The notes below the pieces were generated by a model. That model was not told the DNA's origin, did no database searches, and saw only the letters and a list, made by a program, of their open reading frames with translations. The translations under genes and the position numbers were made by a program. Below, in pieces: positions 33,654 through 44,000 of a stretch of 64,000 nt of DNA; the stretch's first letter is position 1, and each line of letters opens with the position of its first letter. Source of the DNA: Bacteroidales bacterium (GTDB taxonomy: Bacteria > Bacteroidota > Bacteroidia > Bacteroidales > UBA12077); contig JANQHE010000035.1 of NCBI GenBank assembly GCA_028282785.1, positions 49,717 through 113,716 of the forward strand. The letters are read 5' to 3'.

Positions 33654-35660
33654 ATGACAAGAGAAGAATTTCAAAATGCTATTTTGCAAGGAATTCCTGA
33701 GGAATTACCTTCTCCAAAATCATATGATCCGGAAATTAATCATGCGCCAAAACGCAAGGAAATATTAACAGTTAAAGAAAAGAAATTAGCAATTAAAAAT
33801 GCACTAAGATACTTTGACAGAGGACATCATGAGGTATTGGCTAAAGAGTTCGCAGAAGAATTAGAGAAATACGGGAGAGTATACATGTATCGTTTTCGTC
33901 CTGATTATAAAATCTACGCACGTTCTTTAGATGATTTTCCGGGTAAATCCGGACAGGCAAAGGCAATTATGTTAATGTTAAGTAATAACCTGGATTATGC
34001 AGTTGCACAACATCCTCATGAGTTAATTACTTACGGGGGGAATGGTGCGGTTTTCCAAAATTGGGCGCAGTATTTATTAGCTATGAAATATTTAGCTGAA
34101 ATGACAGATGAACAGACTTTAGTGCTATATTCGGGCCACCCAATGGGGTTGTTCCCATCTCACAAAGATGCTCCAAGAGTTGTTGTAACTAACGGAATGA
34201 TGATCCCTAATTATTCAAAACCAGATGATTGGGAAAAATTCAATGCCTTAGGTGTAACGCAATATGGCCAGATGACAGCTGGATCTTTCATGTATATTGG
34301 TCCGCAAGGAATCGTGCATGGAACAACAATTACCGTTTTAAATGCAGGTAGAAAAATAGCTAAACCGGGAGAAGGTTTAGAAGGTAAAATATTTATTACT
34401 TCCGGGCTTGGCGGAATGAGCGGGGCACAGCCGAAAGCAGGAAATATTGCAGGTGTAGTTAGCATCACGGCTGAGGTTAATCCAAAGGCAGCTTACAAAC
34501 GTCATGAGCAAGGTTGGGTTGACGAAGTAATTGAAGATGTAGATAAAGTTATCGATACTGCTTTGGAATACAGTAAAAAAAAGGAAGCGCATTCAATTGC
34601 ATATTTAGGTAATATAGTTGATTTATGGGAACGAGTTGAAGAAAGAGATGTTTTCATTCATTTGGGTTCTGACCAAACATCACTTCATAATCCATGGGCC
34701 GGTGGATATTATCCGGCAGGATTAACTTATGAGGAATCGAATACAATGATGGCTGAAAATCCTGAAGAATTTAAAAAGCACGTTCAGGAATCGTTAAGAA
34801 GACAAATTGCAGCTATCAATAAATTAACTGAAAAAGGAATGTATTTCTTCGATTATGGAAATGCATTTTTGTTAGAATCGAGCAGAGCAGGAGCAGATGT
34901 AGTGAAGGAGGATGGAAGTTTCAAATACCCATCGTATGTTCAGGATATTATGGGACCAATGTGTTTCGATTTTGGTTTTGGTCCGTTCCGTTGGGTTTGT
35001 GCTTCAAGTAAACCGGAAGACCTTGATTTAACTGATCAAATTGCTATGGATGTTTTAGAGGAAATTGCATCAACAGCGCCCGTTGAGATCTCTCAGCAAA
35101 TGAAAGATAATATTCGTTGGATTCGCGAAGCAAAAAAGAATAAACTGGTTGTTGGTTCTCAAGCGAGAATTTTATATGCCGATTGTGAAGGAAGAACTAA
35201 AATTGCAGCTGAATTTAATAAAGCAGTAAAAGATGGAAGATTATCAGGACCGGTAGTTCTCGGACGTGATCATCATGACGTATCCGGTACAGATTCCCCT
35301 TTCCGTGAAACTTCTAATATTTACGATGGTTCGCAATTTACAGCTGATATGGCAATACATAATGTAATTGGAGATTCGTTCAGAGGAGCTACCTGGGTTT
35401 CAATCCATAATGGAGGTGGAGTAGGATGGGGCGAAGTAATCAATGGTGGCTTTGGTATGATGTTAGATGGAAGCGAGGATGCCGACCGTAGATTACGAAT
35501 GATGTTGCATTGGGATGTAAATAATGGAATTGCACGTAGAAGCTGGGCAAGAAACGATGAAGCGATTTTTGCAATTAAAAGAGAAATGGAAAGAACACCG
35601 GATTTAAAGGTTACAATTCCGAATATTGCAGATGATGAAATATTAGATAAATTATTTTAA
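33654..35660 (+). CDS. hutU: Urocanate hydratase
   Basis: The 668-residue enzyme converts urocanate to imidazolonepropionate, the second step of histidine degradation, in the cytoplasm with tightly bound NAD+. Conserved blocks include YGGNGAVFQNWAQY, YSGHPMGLFPSHKDAPRV, the NAD-binding ITSGLGGMSGAQPKA, GSDQTSLHNPWAGGYYPAG and HNGGGVGWGE. It is longer than the roughly 555-residue proteobacterial enzyme. The extra length is at the N-terminus and between blocks, as in other Bacteroidota and eukaryote-like forms. Other hut genes are not adjacent, so it is transcribed alone, from a distant promoter with a palindrome-rich leader, and it ends in a clear terminator. Confidence 0.95.
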   Translation: MTREEFQNAILQGIPEELPSPKSYDPEINHAPKRKEILTVKEKKLAIKNALRYFDRGHHEVLAKEFAEELEKYGRVYMYRFRPDYKIYARSLDDFPGKSGQAKAIMLMLSNNLDYAVAQHPHELITYGGNGAVFQNWAQYLLAMKYLAEMTDEQTLVLYSGHPMGLFPSHKDAPRVVVTNGMMIPNYSKPDDWEKFNALGVTQYGQMTAGSFMYIGPQGIVHGTTITVLNAGRKIAKPGEGLEGKIFITSGLGGMSGAQPKAGNIAGVVSITAEVNPKAAYKRHEQGWVDEVIEDVDKVIDTALEYSKKKEAHSIAYLGNIVDLWERVEERDVFIHLGSDQTSLHNPWAGGYYPAGLTYEESNTMMAENPEEFKKHVQESLRRQIAAINKLTEKGMYFFDYGNAFLLESSRAGADVVKEDGSFKYPSYVQDIMGPMCFDFGFGPFRWVCASSKPEDLDLTDQIAMDVLEEIASTAPVEISQQMKDNIRWIREAKKNKLVVGSQARILYADCEGRTKIAAEFNKAVKDGRLSGPVVLGRDHHDVSGTDSPFRETSNIYDGSQFTADMAIHNVIGDSFRGATWVSIHNGGGVGWGEVINGGFGMMLDGSEDADRRLRMMLHWDVNNGIARRSWARNDEAIFAIKREMERTPDLKVTIPNIADDEILDKLF

Positions 35661-35666
35661 TATAAG

Positions 35667-35688
35667 AAGCCCTGAATTTTCAGGGCTT
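35667..35688. terminator. Bidirectional terminator between hutU and the mlaD-like gene
   Basis: AAGCCCTGAA (35667-35676) pairs perfectly with TTCAGGGCTT (35679-35688), followed by TATTTTT on the plus strand. Its right end touches the last base of the convergent mlaD-like gene. Confidence 0.85.
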
Positions 35689-36749
35689 TATTTTTCTTTT
35701 TTAGAGAATAATCTAATCAACCAGTTTCGTTTTACTACTGCAGCAGCTTCTTCCACCTCTTTGGCCCCTTCATTAACATTATGAACCGCAATTTCAATAC
35801 TATCTGCAAAAGCCGTATCAAATATTAATCTGGAAATTAAACCTTGTCCCTGGTTAATTTCATCCGTAATCTTTACCAGGTTATCTGATAAGATTTTGGT
35901 TTTCTCAGTAGTATAATCCAGGTTTTTCCCTGCTCGACTTAAACCTGATGTAAATGCAGTATCAACAAATATTTCGCCTAATAAACCTTTTCCTTTATTT
36001 ACCTGGTCAGTAAGTATAGCAAGGTTTTCAGTTGTTTTTTGTAGGTTATTTCCTGCATCATAAATCTTTTCAGCAAAAGTTGTGTCCGATAAGAGCATTC
36101 CGATTGTACCTTCTTCTTTCGAGATTTTATCAGTTATTTCGGCAAAATTATCCGTTAAAACAGAAGTTCTTTCGGCAATTTTACTTAGGTTTTCCGCAAG
36201 TGATTCATCAGCAAATATTTTTCCAAAAGCACCTTCACCCTTATTTATCTTTTCTGTAATATCAGCAAGGTTCTTCGTTATTATGGCAGTATTAACACTG
36301 GAAGTATTTAATTGCCTCATTATTTTATCTATTTGCACGGCTTCTATGGTTTCAAGTACATCGCCATTTTCAACTATTTCCGCATTTGAACTACCCGTAT
36401 AGATATTTACTACTTTAATTCCCATTAAACCTTCAGGAACAATCTCGATTTTGGAATCTTTTCGAATAAATTTTCTTACATCCTCTTGAATTGAGAAGTC
36501 TATTTGCACCAGCGAATCATTAAGGATCTTAACCTGAGCAACAGTTCCAATATTAATTCCTGAAAAACGGACATCATTCCCTATTTTAACACCGCTTATA
36601 TCTGTGAAAATACCGCTAATTGTTATGTTACGACTAAACATACTACCTTGACTTCCAATATAATAGATTCCTAAAATGAAAATGGTTATACCTAAACCAA
36701 CAAAAAAGCCTAAACGAATATTATTTTTTCTAGTATTTTTCATAGTCAA
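35688..36749 (-). CDS. mlaD: MlaD-like MCE-domain lipid transport protein
   Basis: The 353-residue protein has one N-terminal membrane helix (about 12-32) and an MCE domain (about 38-125) with VKIGNDVRFSGINIGTV and VPEGLMGIKVVNI. A long helical tail follows. The tail consists of about four repeats of roughly 42 residues, each starting like ITEKINKGEGAFGKIF (later versions ITDKISKEEGTIGMLL, LTDQVNKGKGLLGEIF, ITDEINQGQGLISRLI). MCE proteins form rings that carry phospholipids between the membranes. The tail may extend the channel across the periplasm. It is the last gene of an mlaE-mlaF-mlaD operon, 4 bp after mlaF. A start at 36743 is equally possible. Confidence 0.9.
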   Translation of the reverse strand: MTMKNTRKNNIRLGFFVGLGITIFILGIYYIGSQGSMFSRNITISGIFTDISGVKIGNDVRFSGINIGTVAQVKILNDSLVQIDFSIQEDVRKFIRKDSKIEIVPEGLMGIKVVNIYTGSSNAEIVENGDVLETIEAVQIDKIMRQLNTSSVNTAIITKNLADITEKINKGEGAFGKIFADESLAENLSKIAERTSVLTDNFAEITDKISKEEGTIGMLLSDTTFAEKIYDAGNNLQKTTENLAILTDQVNKGKGLLGEIFVDTAFTSGLSRAGKNLDYTTEKTKILSDNLVKITDEINQGQGLISRLIFDTAFADSIEIAVHNVNEGAKEVEEAAAVVKRNWLIRLFSKKEK

Positions 36750-36753
36750 TTAT

Positions 36754-37518
36754 TTATGCCATTTCAAAAAATGATCGTACCCATTCGTTATCAGAATTTT
36801 GGAGTTCTTCGAATGTACCTTTTGCAAGAAAAACTCCATCTTGTAAGATTAGCATTCGATTTGAAGTAATTTTCGCACAATTTAAGTCATGCGTAATTAC
36901 AATAGATGATGCTTTATATTTTGTTTGAATTTTTAATATTAGATTACTTATCTCTTTAGAAGTCAGTGGATCAAGGCCAGTGGTTGGTTCGTCGTATAGA
37001 ATGATCTCCGGTTTTAAAATTAAAGTTCTAGCCAGCCCGATTCTTTTTTTCATTCCGCCTGAAAGTTCGGCAGGCATTTTGTCAATTGCTTCCAGTAATC
37101 CAACATTTTCCAGGGCATCAACAATCAGTTCTTCGATTTTCTTTTTGTCTTTAAGGATTTTATTTCTTCGTAATGGAAACTCAAGATTTTCTCTTACTGT
37201 CATAGAATCGTACAGAGCATTTCCCTGGAAAATAAACCCAACTTTAGTGCGAAGATTGTTCAGTTCTTTAGCATTCATTTCAGATACTTCCTTACCAAAT
37301 ACTTTTAATGAACCCGAATCAGGTTGAATTAGTCCAACAATACACTTTATAAGCACAGATTTTCCAATTCCCGATTTTCCTAACACAACAACATTCTCAC
37401 TTCGTTTTAAAAATAGGTTGATATCTTTTAAAACCATTCGCCCATTGAATGATTTCTCCAGATTGTTAATTTCAATTACATTCTCTCCAAATTCTGATAT
37501 GTTATTTTCAAAAGACAT
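36754..37518 (-). CDS. mlaF: ABC transporter ATPase of the Mla/MCE lipid transporter
   Basis: The 254-residue ATPase has Walker A GKSGIGKSVL, the signature LSGGMKKRIGLARTL, Walker B IILYDEPTTGLDP and the switch His in VITHDL. SGGMKKR with two basic residues after Met is typical of the MlaF branch. It powers phospholipid movement together with the permease encoded 1 bp upstream and the MCE protein downstream. Direction of transport cannot be told. Confidence 0.93.
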   Translation of the reverse strand: MSFENNISEFGENVIEINNLEKSFNGRMVLKDINLFLKRSENVVVLGKSGIGKSVLIKCIVGLIQPDSGSLKVFGKEVSEMNAKELNNLRTKVGFIFQGNALYDSMTVRENLEFPLRRNKILKDKKKIEELIVDALENVGLLEAIDKMPAELSGGMKKRIGLARTLILKPEIILYDEPTTGLDPLTSKEISNLILKIQTKYKASSIVITHDLNCAKITSNRMLILQDGVFLAKGTFEELQNSDNEWVRSFFEMA

Positions 37519-37519
37519 T

Positions 37520-38305
37520 TTATCTTATAAAAACATTAAACAAATCTGCTAACTGAACAGCAATTAAGTCCATAATAAAAATTACAAGTGAAGATATTAC
37601 TACAGCAGAGTTTGCTGCTTTTCCAACACCTTCCGTTCCGTTTTGTGCATAATATCCTTTATAACAACCAATAATTCCGATTGCAAATCCAAAGAAGAAT
37701 GTTTTAATTGTTGCAGGCACTAAATCATAAAAATGTAAAGGGTCGAATGCAAGGTTCATAAATAGAGGTAAAGAAAGGAAGTCTTGTAAATTTACAGCTA
37801 GATATGATCCGTAAAAGGAAATCGCATCTGCATAAAACACCAAAATTGGAATCATAAATGTTGTTGCCAGTACACGGGTTACTACCAGGTATTTAACCGG
37901 ATTCGTACCAGAAACTTCCATTGCATCTATTTGCTCGGTAACTCTCATTGAGCCAAGTTCGGCACCAATTCCGGAACCTATTTTTCCTGCACAAATTAAC
38001 GCGGTAATAACCGGTCCAATCTCGCGTACAATAGATACAGAAACCATTCCAGGCAGCCATGATTCCGCCCCAAATTCTGCCATAACCGGCTTTGATTGTA
38101 AGGTTAAAACCAATCCCATAATAAATGCCGTTATACTTATTAATGGTAAGGTGTTTAATCCAACCTGATATGCTTGCCTTAGAAATTCTTTATGTTCGTA
38201 AGGAGGACGAAATAATTCCCGGAAAAATTGCAGTGTAAATCGGCTTAGCCCGCCTAATTCAATAAAGAAATTATTCACACTATTATTTGTAGGATTATTT
38301 TGCAC
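37520..38305 (-). CDS. mlaE: MlaE-family permease
   Basis: The 261-residue membrane protein has five to six helices. The family core reads VSIVREIGPVITALICAGKIGSGIGAELGSMRVTEQIDAMEVSG (seen in parts: REIGPVITALICAGKIG, GAELGSMRVTEQIDAMEV). It forms the transmembrane channel of the inner-membrane Mla complex. The gene heads the operon. mlaB and mlaC homologues are not in the window, which is usual for Bacteroidota. The upstream 157 bp (38306-38462) shows no clear promoter motif. Confidence 0.93.
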   Translation of the reverse strand: MQNNPTNNSVNNFFIELGGLSRFTLQFFRELFRPPYEHKEFLRQAYQVGLNTLPLISITAFIMGLVLTLQSKPVMAEFGAESWLPGMVSVSIVREIGPVITALICAGKIGSGIGAELGSMRVTEQIDAMEVSGTNPVKYLVVTRVLATTFMIPILVFYADAISFYGSYLAVNLQDFLSLPLFMNLAFDPLHFYDLVPATIKTFFFGFAIGIIGCYKGYYAQNGTEGVGKAANSAVVISSLVIFIMDLIAVQLADLFNVFIR

Positions 38306-38462
38306 TTTATCTTATGATTTTTTGAGTCTTATTTTAAACGTTTGTTTTCAGTTTTTAATATAAAACTTCACAAATAAAGAGGAAAGTTACGAATTATTGC
38401 AGGATTATGGATTAATAAAATCTAAAATTTGAACGAAAAGTTTAACATATTGCCCCCAAAAC

Positions 38463-38795
38463 TTAATCAATAAATAAGGAATAAGTGCGATCCAGTTCAT
38501 TTCTAAGCTCTTCAACACCAATGTTACGACTTTTTCTTAGAAACTCTTTACCTTCGAAAAATACTAAAATTGTAGGAACGGTAAATATGGAATTTTGTCC
38601 TGAAATTTTCGGATAAAGCTCCATATCGCAATAAAACATTTCAATTTTCGGGAAACTTGCTTGCAACATTTCACTTATTTTAGGTTTTAAGACTTTGCAA
38701 ACATTGCACCTTTCATGTGAAAAATAAAATAATGCACCTGGAGAATTTATGCGTTTTTCATTAAATTTTTCTAACGAAGTTATTGAATGAATCAT
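38463..38795 (-). CDS. Thioredoxin-family protein
   Basis: I use the ATG at 38795, whose A overlaps the stop codon of the CoA-binding gene, rather than one 36 bp upstream. This gives 110 residues, a single thioredoxin fold with the redox motif CNVC (Cys30-Cys33) and the cis-proline in TVPT. There is no signal peptide, so it is cytoplasmic. The residues between the cysteines (NV) differ from GP of standard thioredoxin, so the redox potential and partners are probably different. It is coupled to the CoA-binding protein gene. Confidence 0.87.
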   Translation of the reverse strand: MIHSITSLEKFNEKRINSPGALFYFSHERCNVCKVLKPKISEMLQASFPKIEMFYCDMELYPKISGQNSIFTVPTILVFFEGKEFLRKSRNIGVEELRNELDRTYSLFID

Positions 38796-39154
38796 TAGTA
38801 TTTGTTGGTGTTTAACATGATAAGTGTACACGCAATAGACACTTCAATCTCATTTTTCATTGCGACCTCAATTAGTTCCTGATTTTCTGACCCCGGATTA
38901 AAAATAATTCGTTTGGGTTTAATTTCTAATATATAATCGTAGTATTCTTTTTGATTTGTAGGATTTAAATACAGGGTAACTGTATGAATATCTTTTAATT
39001 TAGGTTTGCCCACAATAATTTTTTGCCACATTATATCACCCTCTCGGATTCCAATAGGAACTACCTCGTGACCGTGTCGTACCAGACTTTTAACTGCTTT
39101 ATGCGAAAACCTGATTGGATTTGGGCTTGCTCCTAATACAAGAGTTTTTTTCAT
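38795..39154 (-). CDS. CoA-binding domain protein (YccU-like)
   Basis: The 119-residue protein is a single Rossmann-type CoA_binding_2 domain. It has a nucleotide loop LVLGASPNPIRFSHKAVKSL near the start (LGASPNPIR) and IIFNPGSEN late in the fold. The family binds CoA in crystal structures, but its physiological role is not known. It overlaps the thioredoxin-like gene by one base, so the pair is translated together. Confidence 0.85.
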   Translation of the reverse strand: MKKTLVLGASPNPIRFSHKAVKSLVRHGHEVVPIGIREGDIMWQKIIVGKPKLKDIHTVTLYLNPTNQKEYYDYILEIKPKRIIFNPGSENQELIEVAMKNEIEVSIACTLIMLNTNKY

Positions 39155-39278
39155 GGTTTAAATTATTAAGTGGTGGATATTAAATGTGTTGATTTTTTGA
39201 TGATTATATGATTATTTAATCACCCTAAAATCTTTCAGAAAGATAACAAAAAAACGCTAAGAATAAAAGGGGTATTGA

Positions 39279-39758
39279 TTAAGTTTTTTGAATTAAAACA
39301 ACCGCATGAGCTGCTATACCTTCTTCTTTTCCGACAAAACCAAGTTTTTCTGTTGTAGTTGCTTTTACCGATACATTTTCGATGCTTGTATTCAATAGTT
39401 TGGCAATGGTTTCGATCATTTCAGGAATTAAATCCTTTAATTTAGGTTTTTCCAAACAAATTGTCGAATCTATATTTACAACAGAATATCCTTTACTTGC
39501 AATAAGTTCCAGTGATTTTTTTAAAAGAACTCTGCTGTCAATATCTTTGTATTCTGGATTCGTATTAGGAAAGTGAACACCGATATCACGCATTGCAGCT
39601 GCCCCTAATAAAGCATCACAAATTGCATGTAATAAAACATCTCCATCTGAATGTGCAATACAACCTTTTGAATGAGGTATTTTGATTCCACCCAGGAATA
39701 AATCTCTTCCTTTAACTAGTTGATGAACATCATAACCATATCCAATTCTAAAATTCAT
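39279..39758 (-). CDS. ispF: 2-C-methyl-D-erythritol 2,4-cyclodiphosphate synthase
   Basis: The 159-residue enzyme catalyses the fifth step of the MEP isoprenoid pathway. The N-terminal GYGYDVHQL gives zinc ligands Asp10 and His12, and His44 follows in HSDGDVLLHA. The ATTTEKLGFVGKEEGIAA segment near the end is the substrate-binding motif. Length is normal for a trimer-forming IspF. Its start codon directly abuts the porV stop with no gap, so it is in the same transcript as porV. Confidence 0.96.
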   Translation of the reverse strand: MNFRIGYGYDVHQLVKGRDLFLGGIKIPHSKGCIAHSDGDVLLHAICDALLGAAAMRDIGVHFPNTNPEYKDIDSRVLLKKSLELIASKGYSVVNIDSTICLEKPKLKDLIPEMIETIAKLLNTSIENVSVKATTTEKLGFVGKEEGIAAHAVVLIQKT

Positions 39759-40943
39759 TTATAGTTCGTTTTCGTCAGGCTGTATTTTAAATGACTGGAA
39801 ATCAAAACCTAAAGTAAATCTAACTGTATTAGCAAGTGGATTATTTTGTTTTAGGGGAATCAAATAGGAAAAATCAATCGTAAATACATTTAGTTTTAAT
39901 CCAGCACCAACTGTAAAATATTTTCTATTTCCCTTGGTTTCATGCTCATGGAAATATCCTCCACGTACCGCAAACTGGTTTGCATACCAGTATTCCGCAC
40001 CCACCGAATATTTTATTTCATGCAATTCTTCTTCCCAACCTGCAGGTGCATCATAAAATGATTGAATCATTCCTTCAGCAACAGAAACATCCGAGTTGTA
40101 TCCAAAAAAAGTAGAATCGTTTATTTCCTGCGGTGGAGAAGGTACTAATAATTTATTTAGGTCTAATGCCAAAGTTAGTGAGTTATAATCGTCAATATTA
40201 TATTTAAATGCTCCTCCAATTCTAAGGTTGGTAGGAAGGAAATCTTTTTGAACTTCGGTATATGATATTTTATTACCAATATTGGAAATATTTATCCCAA
40301 AGGAGAAAGTATGATAATTATCTGCCAATTTAACTTTGTCGTTTAAGTAATACATCGACACATCAGCAGCAACAGCATTACCGGCAGATGTTTCCGTACC
40401 TTCAACAACAGCTCCTCCAGTAATGTCCGAACGAATGTATCTAAATGCGATACCGCCCGATATTTTTTCTGAAAAAGCTCTGGAATATGCGGCATCAATT
40501 GACATTTCATATGGTGAATGTTGTCCGTCGTATAATCCTTCTTCATTAGTAAACTGAATTTCTCCCAGATTAAAGAAAAGTAATGATGCAGCTATAGTCT
40601 GTTTTTTATCTAGTCTTTTGAAAAAGGTTAAATAACCAAGATTTATATCATTTACCAGGTTTCTTAACCAAGGTGTATAAGAAACAGCAATTCCCATATC
40701 GCTTTCAATAAAAGCATATTTTGCAGGATTCCAACGCATTGAATTAATATCCGGAGATGTTGCTACACCAACATCTCCCATTGCGCCTGCTCTTGAATCA
40801 GGAGCAATAGTTAAAAAAGAGGCAGAATATTCCAATGGATTATTTGAGCCAACAAGGTCTTTCCTGTCAATTACATCTTGTCCTAAAACTGTTAAACTAA
40901 ATAGAGAGATAAGTAATCCTAGCGCACAAACTTTTTTCATCAT
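39759..40943 (-). CDS. porV: T9SS outer-membrane protein PorV (LptO)
   Basis: The 394-residue outer-membrane beta-barrel has a signal peptide (MMKKVCALGLLISLFSLTVL) and the family region FLTIAPDSRAGAMGDVGVATSPD followed by MRWNPAKYAF (parts of one motif). The FadL-like barrel ends with aromatic strands. PorV shuttles folded T9SS cargo from the translocon to the PorU sortase. The gene order porU-porV next to gldJ is the same as I recall for Flavobacterium. It has its own promoter at 40966-40994, although it lies just 57 bp behind porU. Confidence 0.93.
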   Translation of the reverse strand: MMKKVCALGLLISLFSLTVLGQDVIDRKDLVGSNNPLEYSASFLTIAPDSRAGAMGDVGVATSPDINSMRWNPAKYAFIESDMGIAVSYTPWLRNLVNDINLGYLTFFKRLDKKQTIAASLLFFNLGEIQFTNEEGLYDGQHSPYEMSIDAAYSRAFSEKISGGIAFRYIRSDITGGAVVEGTETSAGNAVAADVSMYYLNDKVKLADNYHTFSFGINISNIGNKISYTEVQKDFLPTNLRIGGAFKYNIDDYNSLTLALDLNKLLVPSPPQEINDSTFFGYNSDVSVAEGMIQSFYDAPAGWEEELHEIKYSVGAEYWYANQFAVRGGYFHEHETKGNRKYFTVGAGLKLNVFTIDFSYLIPLKQNNPLANTVRFTLGFDFQSFKIQPDENEL

Positions 40944-40965
40944 ATTTTCCTTAAATATAAGACTG

Positions 40966-40994
40966 CAAATATAGAATTATTTGTCAATAATCAA
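40966..40994 (-). promoter_or_regulatory. Promoter of porV-ispF
   Basis: On the minus strand ATTG at 40994-40991 (TTG core), an 18-nt spacer and TATATTTG (40973-40966) fit the Bacteroidota consensus. The leader would be about 16 nt. Confidence 0.6.
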
Positions 40995-41000
40995 TATTAT

Positions 41001-44000
41001 TTATTTTAATATAACCAGCTTTTCAATTTTTTTAACTATTTCACCATCAGTAGTTCTAACCTTGATTTGGTATATGTAAACACCACGTCCGATTCTATCT
41101 CCAAAATCATCAAGTCCATCCCAATTTATAGGATCAGAACGAAAAGCATTTGAATTTATTATAATGTTTATTGTTTTTACCAATTTTCCGGAAATTGTAA
41201 ATATTTGAATTAAAACTTCCAGGTCTTCATTAGGTCGGTTATGATCAAAATAAAATGCCGTTTTATCTGTAAAAGGATTAGGGTAATTAAAAATATTTTT
41301 AATTGCTAAGCCATCTGATTCCGCTACAATAAAATCTAAATCTCCTTCGGATGAATTATTATAGACATCCCAAACTTTAAGTTTTAAGTTATGTTCACCA
41401 TTCTCCAACTCTGAAAATAAATACTCAATTTTTCCTTTTTGGTAATCGTCTATATCAGACTCATAATAATCATTTAATACAATAATATTATTACTATTAT
41501 TATCTAAAATTGCAGTTATATCGTGTCCTATTCCGTTTCCAACAGTATTGATCCCGCTGCTATCAGAAACAATTGCATATAACTTTGGATTTTCATCAGT
41601 TACTCCTCCACTTATAAAATTTTCGTCGTTCATATAAATTTGTAAACTTGGTCCTGTTTTGTCATCACCTGCTTCACTGTTAGATCCTCCAATTATGAAA
41701 TCACTAAAATAACCCTTTGCATCTATTTCTGAATCAGAAGAATAGTATGAAATTTTTCCATTGTCGAAATTGTAGGAAATATCTTTTGGAACCACAAAGC
41801 TGAAATTAAATTTACCGTTTATAACGCTGGCTTTTCCTTTATATAAAATATTATTTTGCATGCTAAAGTTCATGGTTGAAGTTCCATCATTACCTAACGT
41901 GGAAATGGTACGTTTTTTATCTAAAACCAAAGGGTAAATTATTCCGTTGTAATCCGGTATGAAATTTCCAACAGCGTTAACTACATGGCCATGAATTGTA
42001 ACTTTTGTTAATGCCTTTAAAGTGTCTGTATAGCTTTCTACACTATTGTTATTAATAGAATCCGTAATAACATTATATTCCGGTAAAGGAATTCTCAGTG
42101 CTGGATCGCCAAGTAAGGTAAAATTACGTTTATTATTTTCTGTTCCCGATGAATTTTTTGCTAACCGAATAATGTCTCCTAAAGCTCTGTTGTCACCTTT
42201 ATAATCTTTTTCAAAAACATAGTTGTAAAAATTCCTGTTTAAAGTGTAGTTCGGACTTGAATAAACCAAACGTGTAGTTGTAAACAGAGCAATTCCACCT
42301 CCATTCGGATTTAACAAGACTTGTTCTCCGGCCGAAATGTAATTATGATTATCAAAACGGCTAAATTCACAGGTTGCAGTCATGAATATGGCAAGTTTGT
42401 CAAAATTTACCCAAGAATTTATATCATCAATAGAAAGTACTCGTTCGTGAGCCAAACCGGTTTCTCCTCCATGTCCTGTATAATTGAATATTAGTATTCC
42501 ATTATTTACTTCATCATTAATTAGCCTGTTAACTTCCGGATAACTTTCATAAACGGCTGAAGATTGTTGAGGGAAAGCATCAAGATATAATTTGTTAATG
42601 AAAAAATGCGGGTAAGTAGTATCAACAAATTCAGCTAATCGATCAGCATCTCTCATGTGTATATTGTTATCTTCATCATCTCCAACAAAACAAATTGAGT
42701 TAATCCAATTTCCTTTATTTTCAACATTCAGGTATGATTCAATTTTATCTACCATTTGTTGAGCTTCAACAGAAGATCTTACAGGTAATCTGCCAATACC
42801 GATGTCAACCAAACCTGAGTTGTTTTCTTCAACATTATCTGTAGGATCAAGTAATCCAAAAAAATCATCGGTTACAAAGGATGAAGTTGGACTTAAAGAA
42901 TTTTCTGACTGATATGTTAATATGTAATTAATATTATCTGCTGTTATGGACTTATGATCAAAAGATCCATCACCTATAAGCAATAAATACTTTAATGTAT
43001 CTGATGCAGATGGCCGGTTGTAAATCATTCGGACAAAGTTTCGGATGGCTGTTGCATCAGGTGTTCCTGAGGAGAACTCATTAAAAACCTGTTCAGGAGT
43101 TACAATCTCTACAGATAAACCATCTTGTGCTTGATGTATCTCAGCTATTTCAATGGCTTGGGAAGTAAAATCCAGATGAGTAACAATGATCATATCACGA
43201 TGGTTAATTGCATGCAGATTCTGATTTTCAACACTTCCAATAATTTCAGGGATCAAAAAATTATCCTGATTAAAAATAATAAATTCATTTAGTCCGGGTA
43301 AAATTGTTGCTTTAATATTTCCGTTATATAACTCTAATTCTGAAGGGGTATTTGGATTTGTTGTATTCCAAACTTTGGTATTTGTACCGGTATTGCCAAT
43401 ATCAAATTCTATAATCTTAGATATTGATTCGCTGTTATAGTAACGAAACAACATTTGATCTCCATTTAACTTTAACTGTCTTATTGCATTTAATGTTATG
43501 TAATCTAACCAACCTTCTGAAGAAGATGAAGATTTATTATAATCGATCGTAATTGTAAAATCATCAGTACTACTGGTAAAACTACTTGTAATGGTATTTC
43601 TGTTTGCATAGGTTGAGGTATATGAGCTCAGGTTTACGGAAGCAATTTCCTGGCTTGCAACTATTTGTGATCCTTTCTTTAAATCGAATGTTGTACTCGC
43701 TGAAGAGCGTGCGGCTACTGCAGATTTTATTTGAATTGCTTCAGATGTAATCAGATCCGGAAACTCAAATTCAATGTTATAAGTAGTTGTTATATCAAAA
43801 TGTTCACCGAACCATAATTGCCCGGATTCTAACAAATTATCTTCTTCTAATTCGTGGTGCAAATAGTCAGTAAAAGAATTAACAGTTTCATCAGTACCTC
43901 CGGATGGAGTTCCTGTGGAACCTATTGTTAACGGAGAGCCCGAATCCGTAATAAATAGATAAGAATGATCTGAATAGATATGTTTTGTATGATTGTAAAA

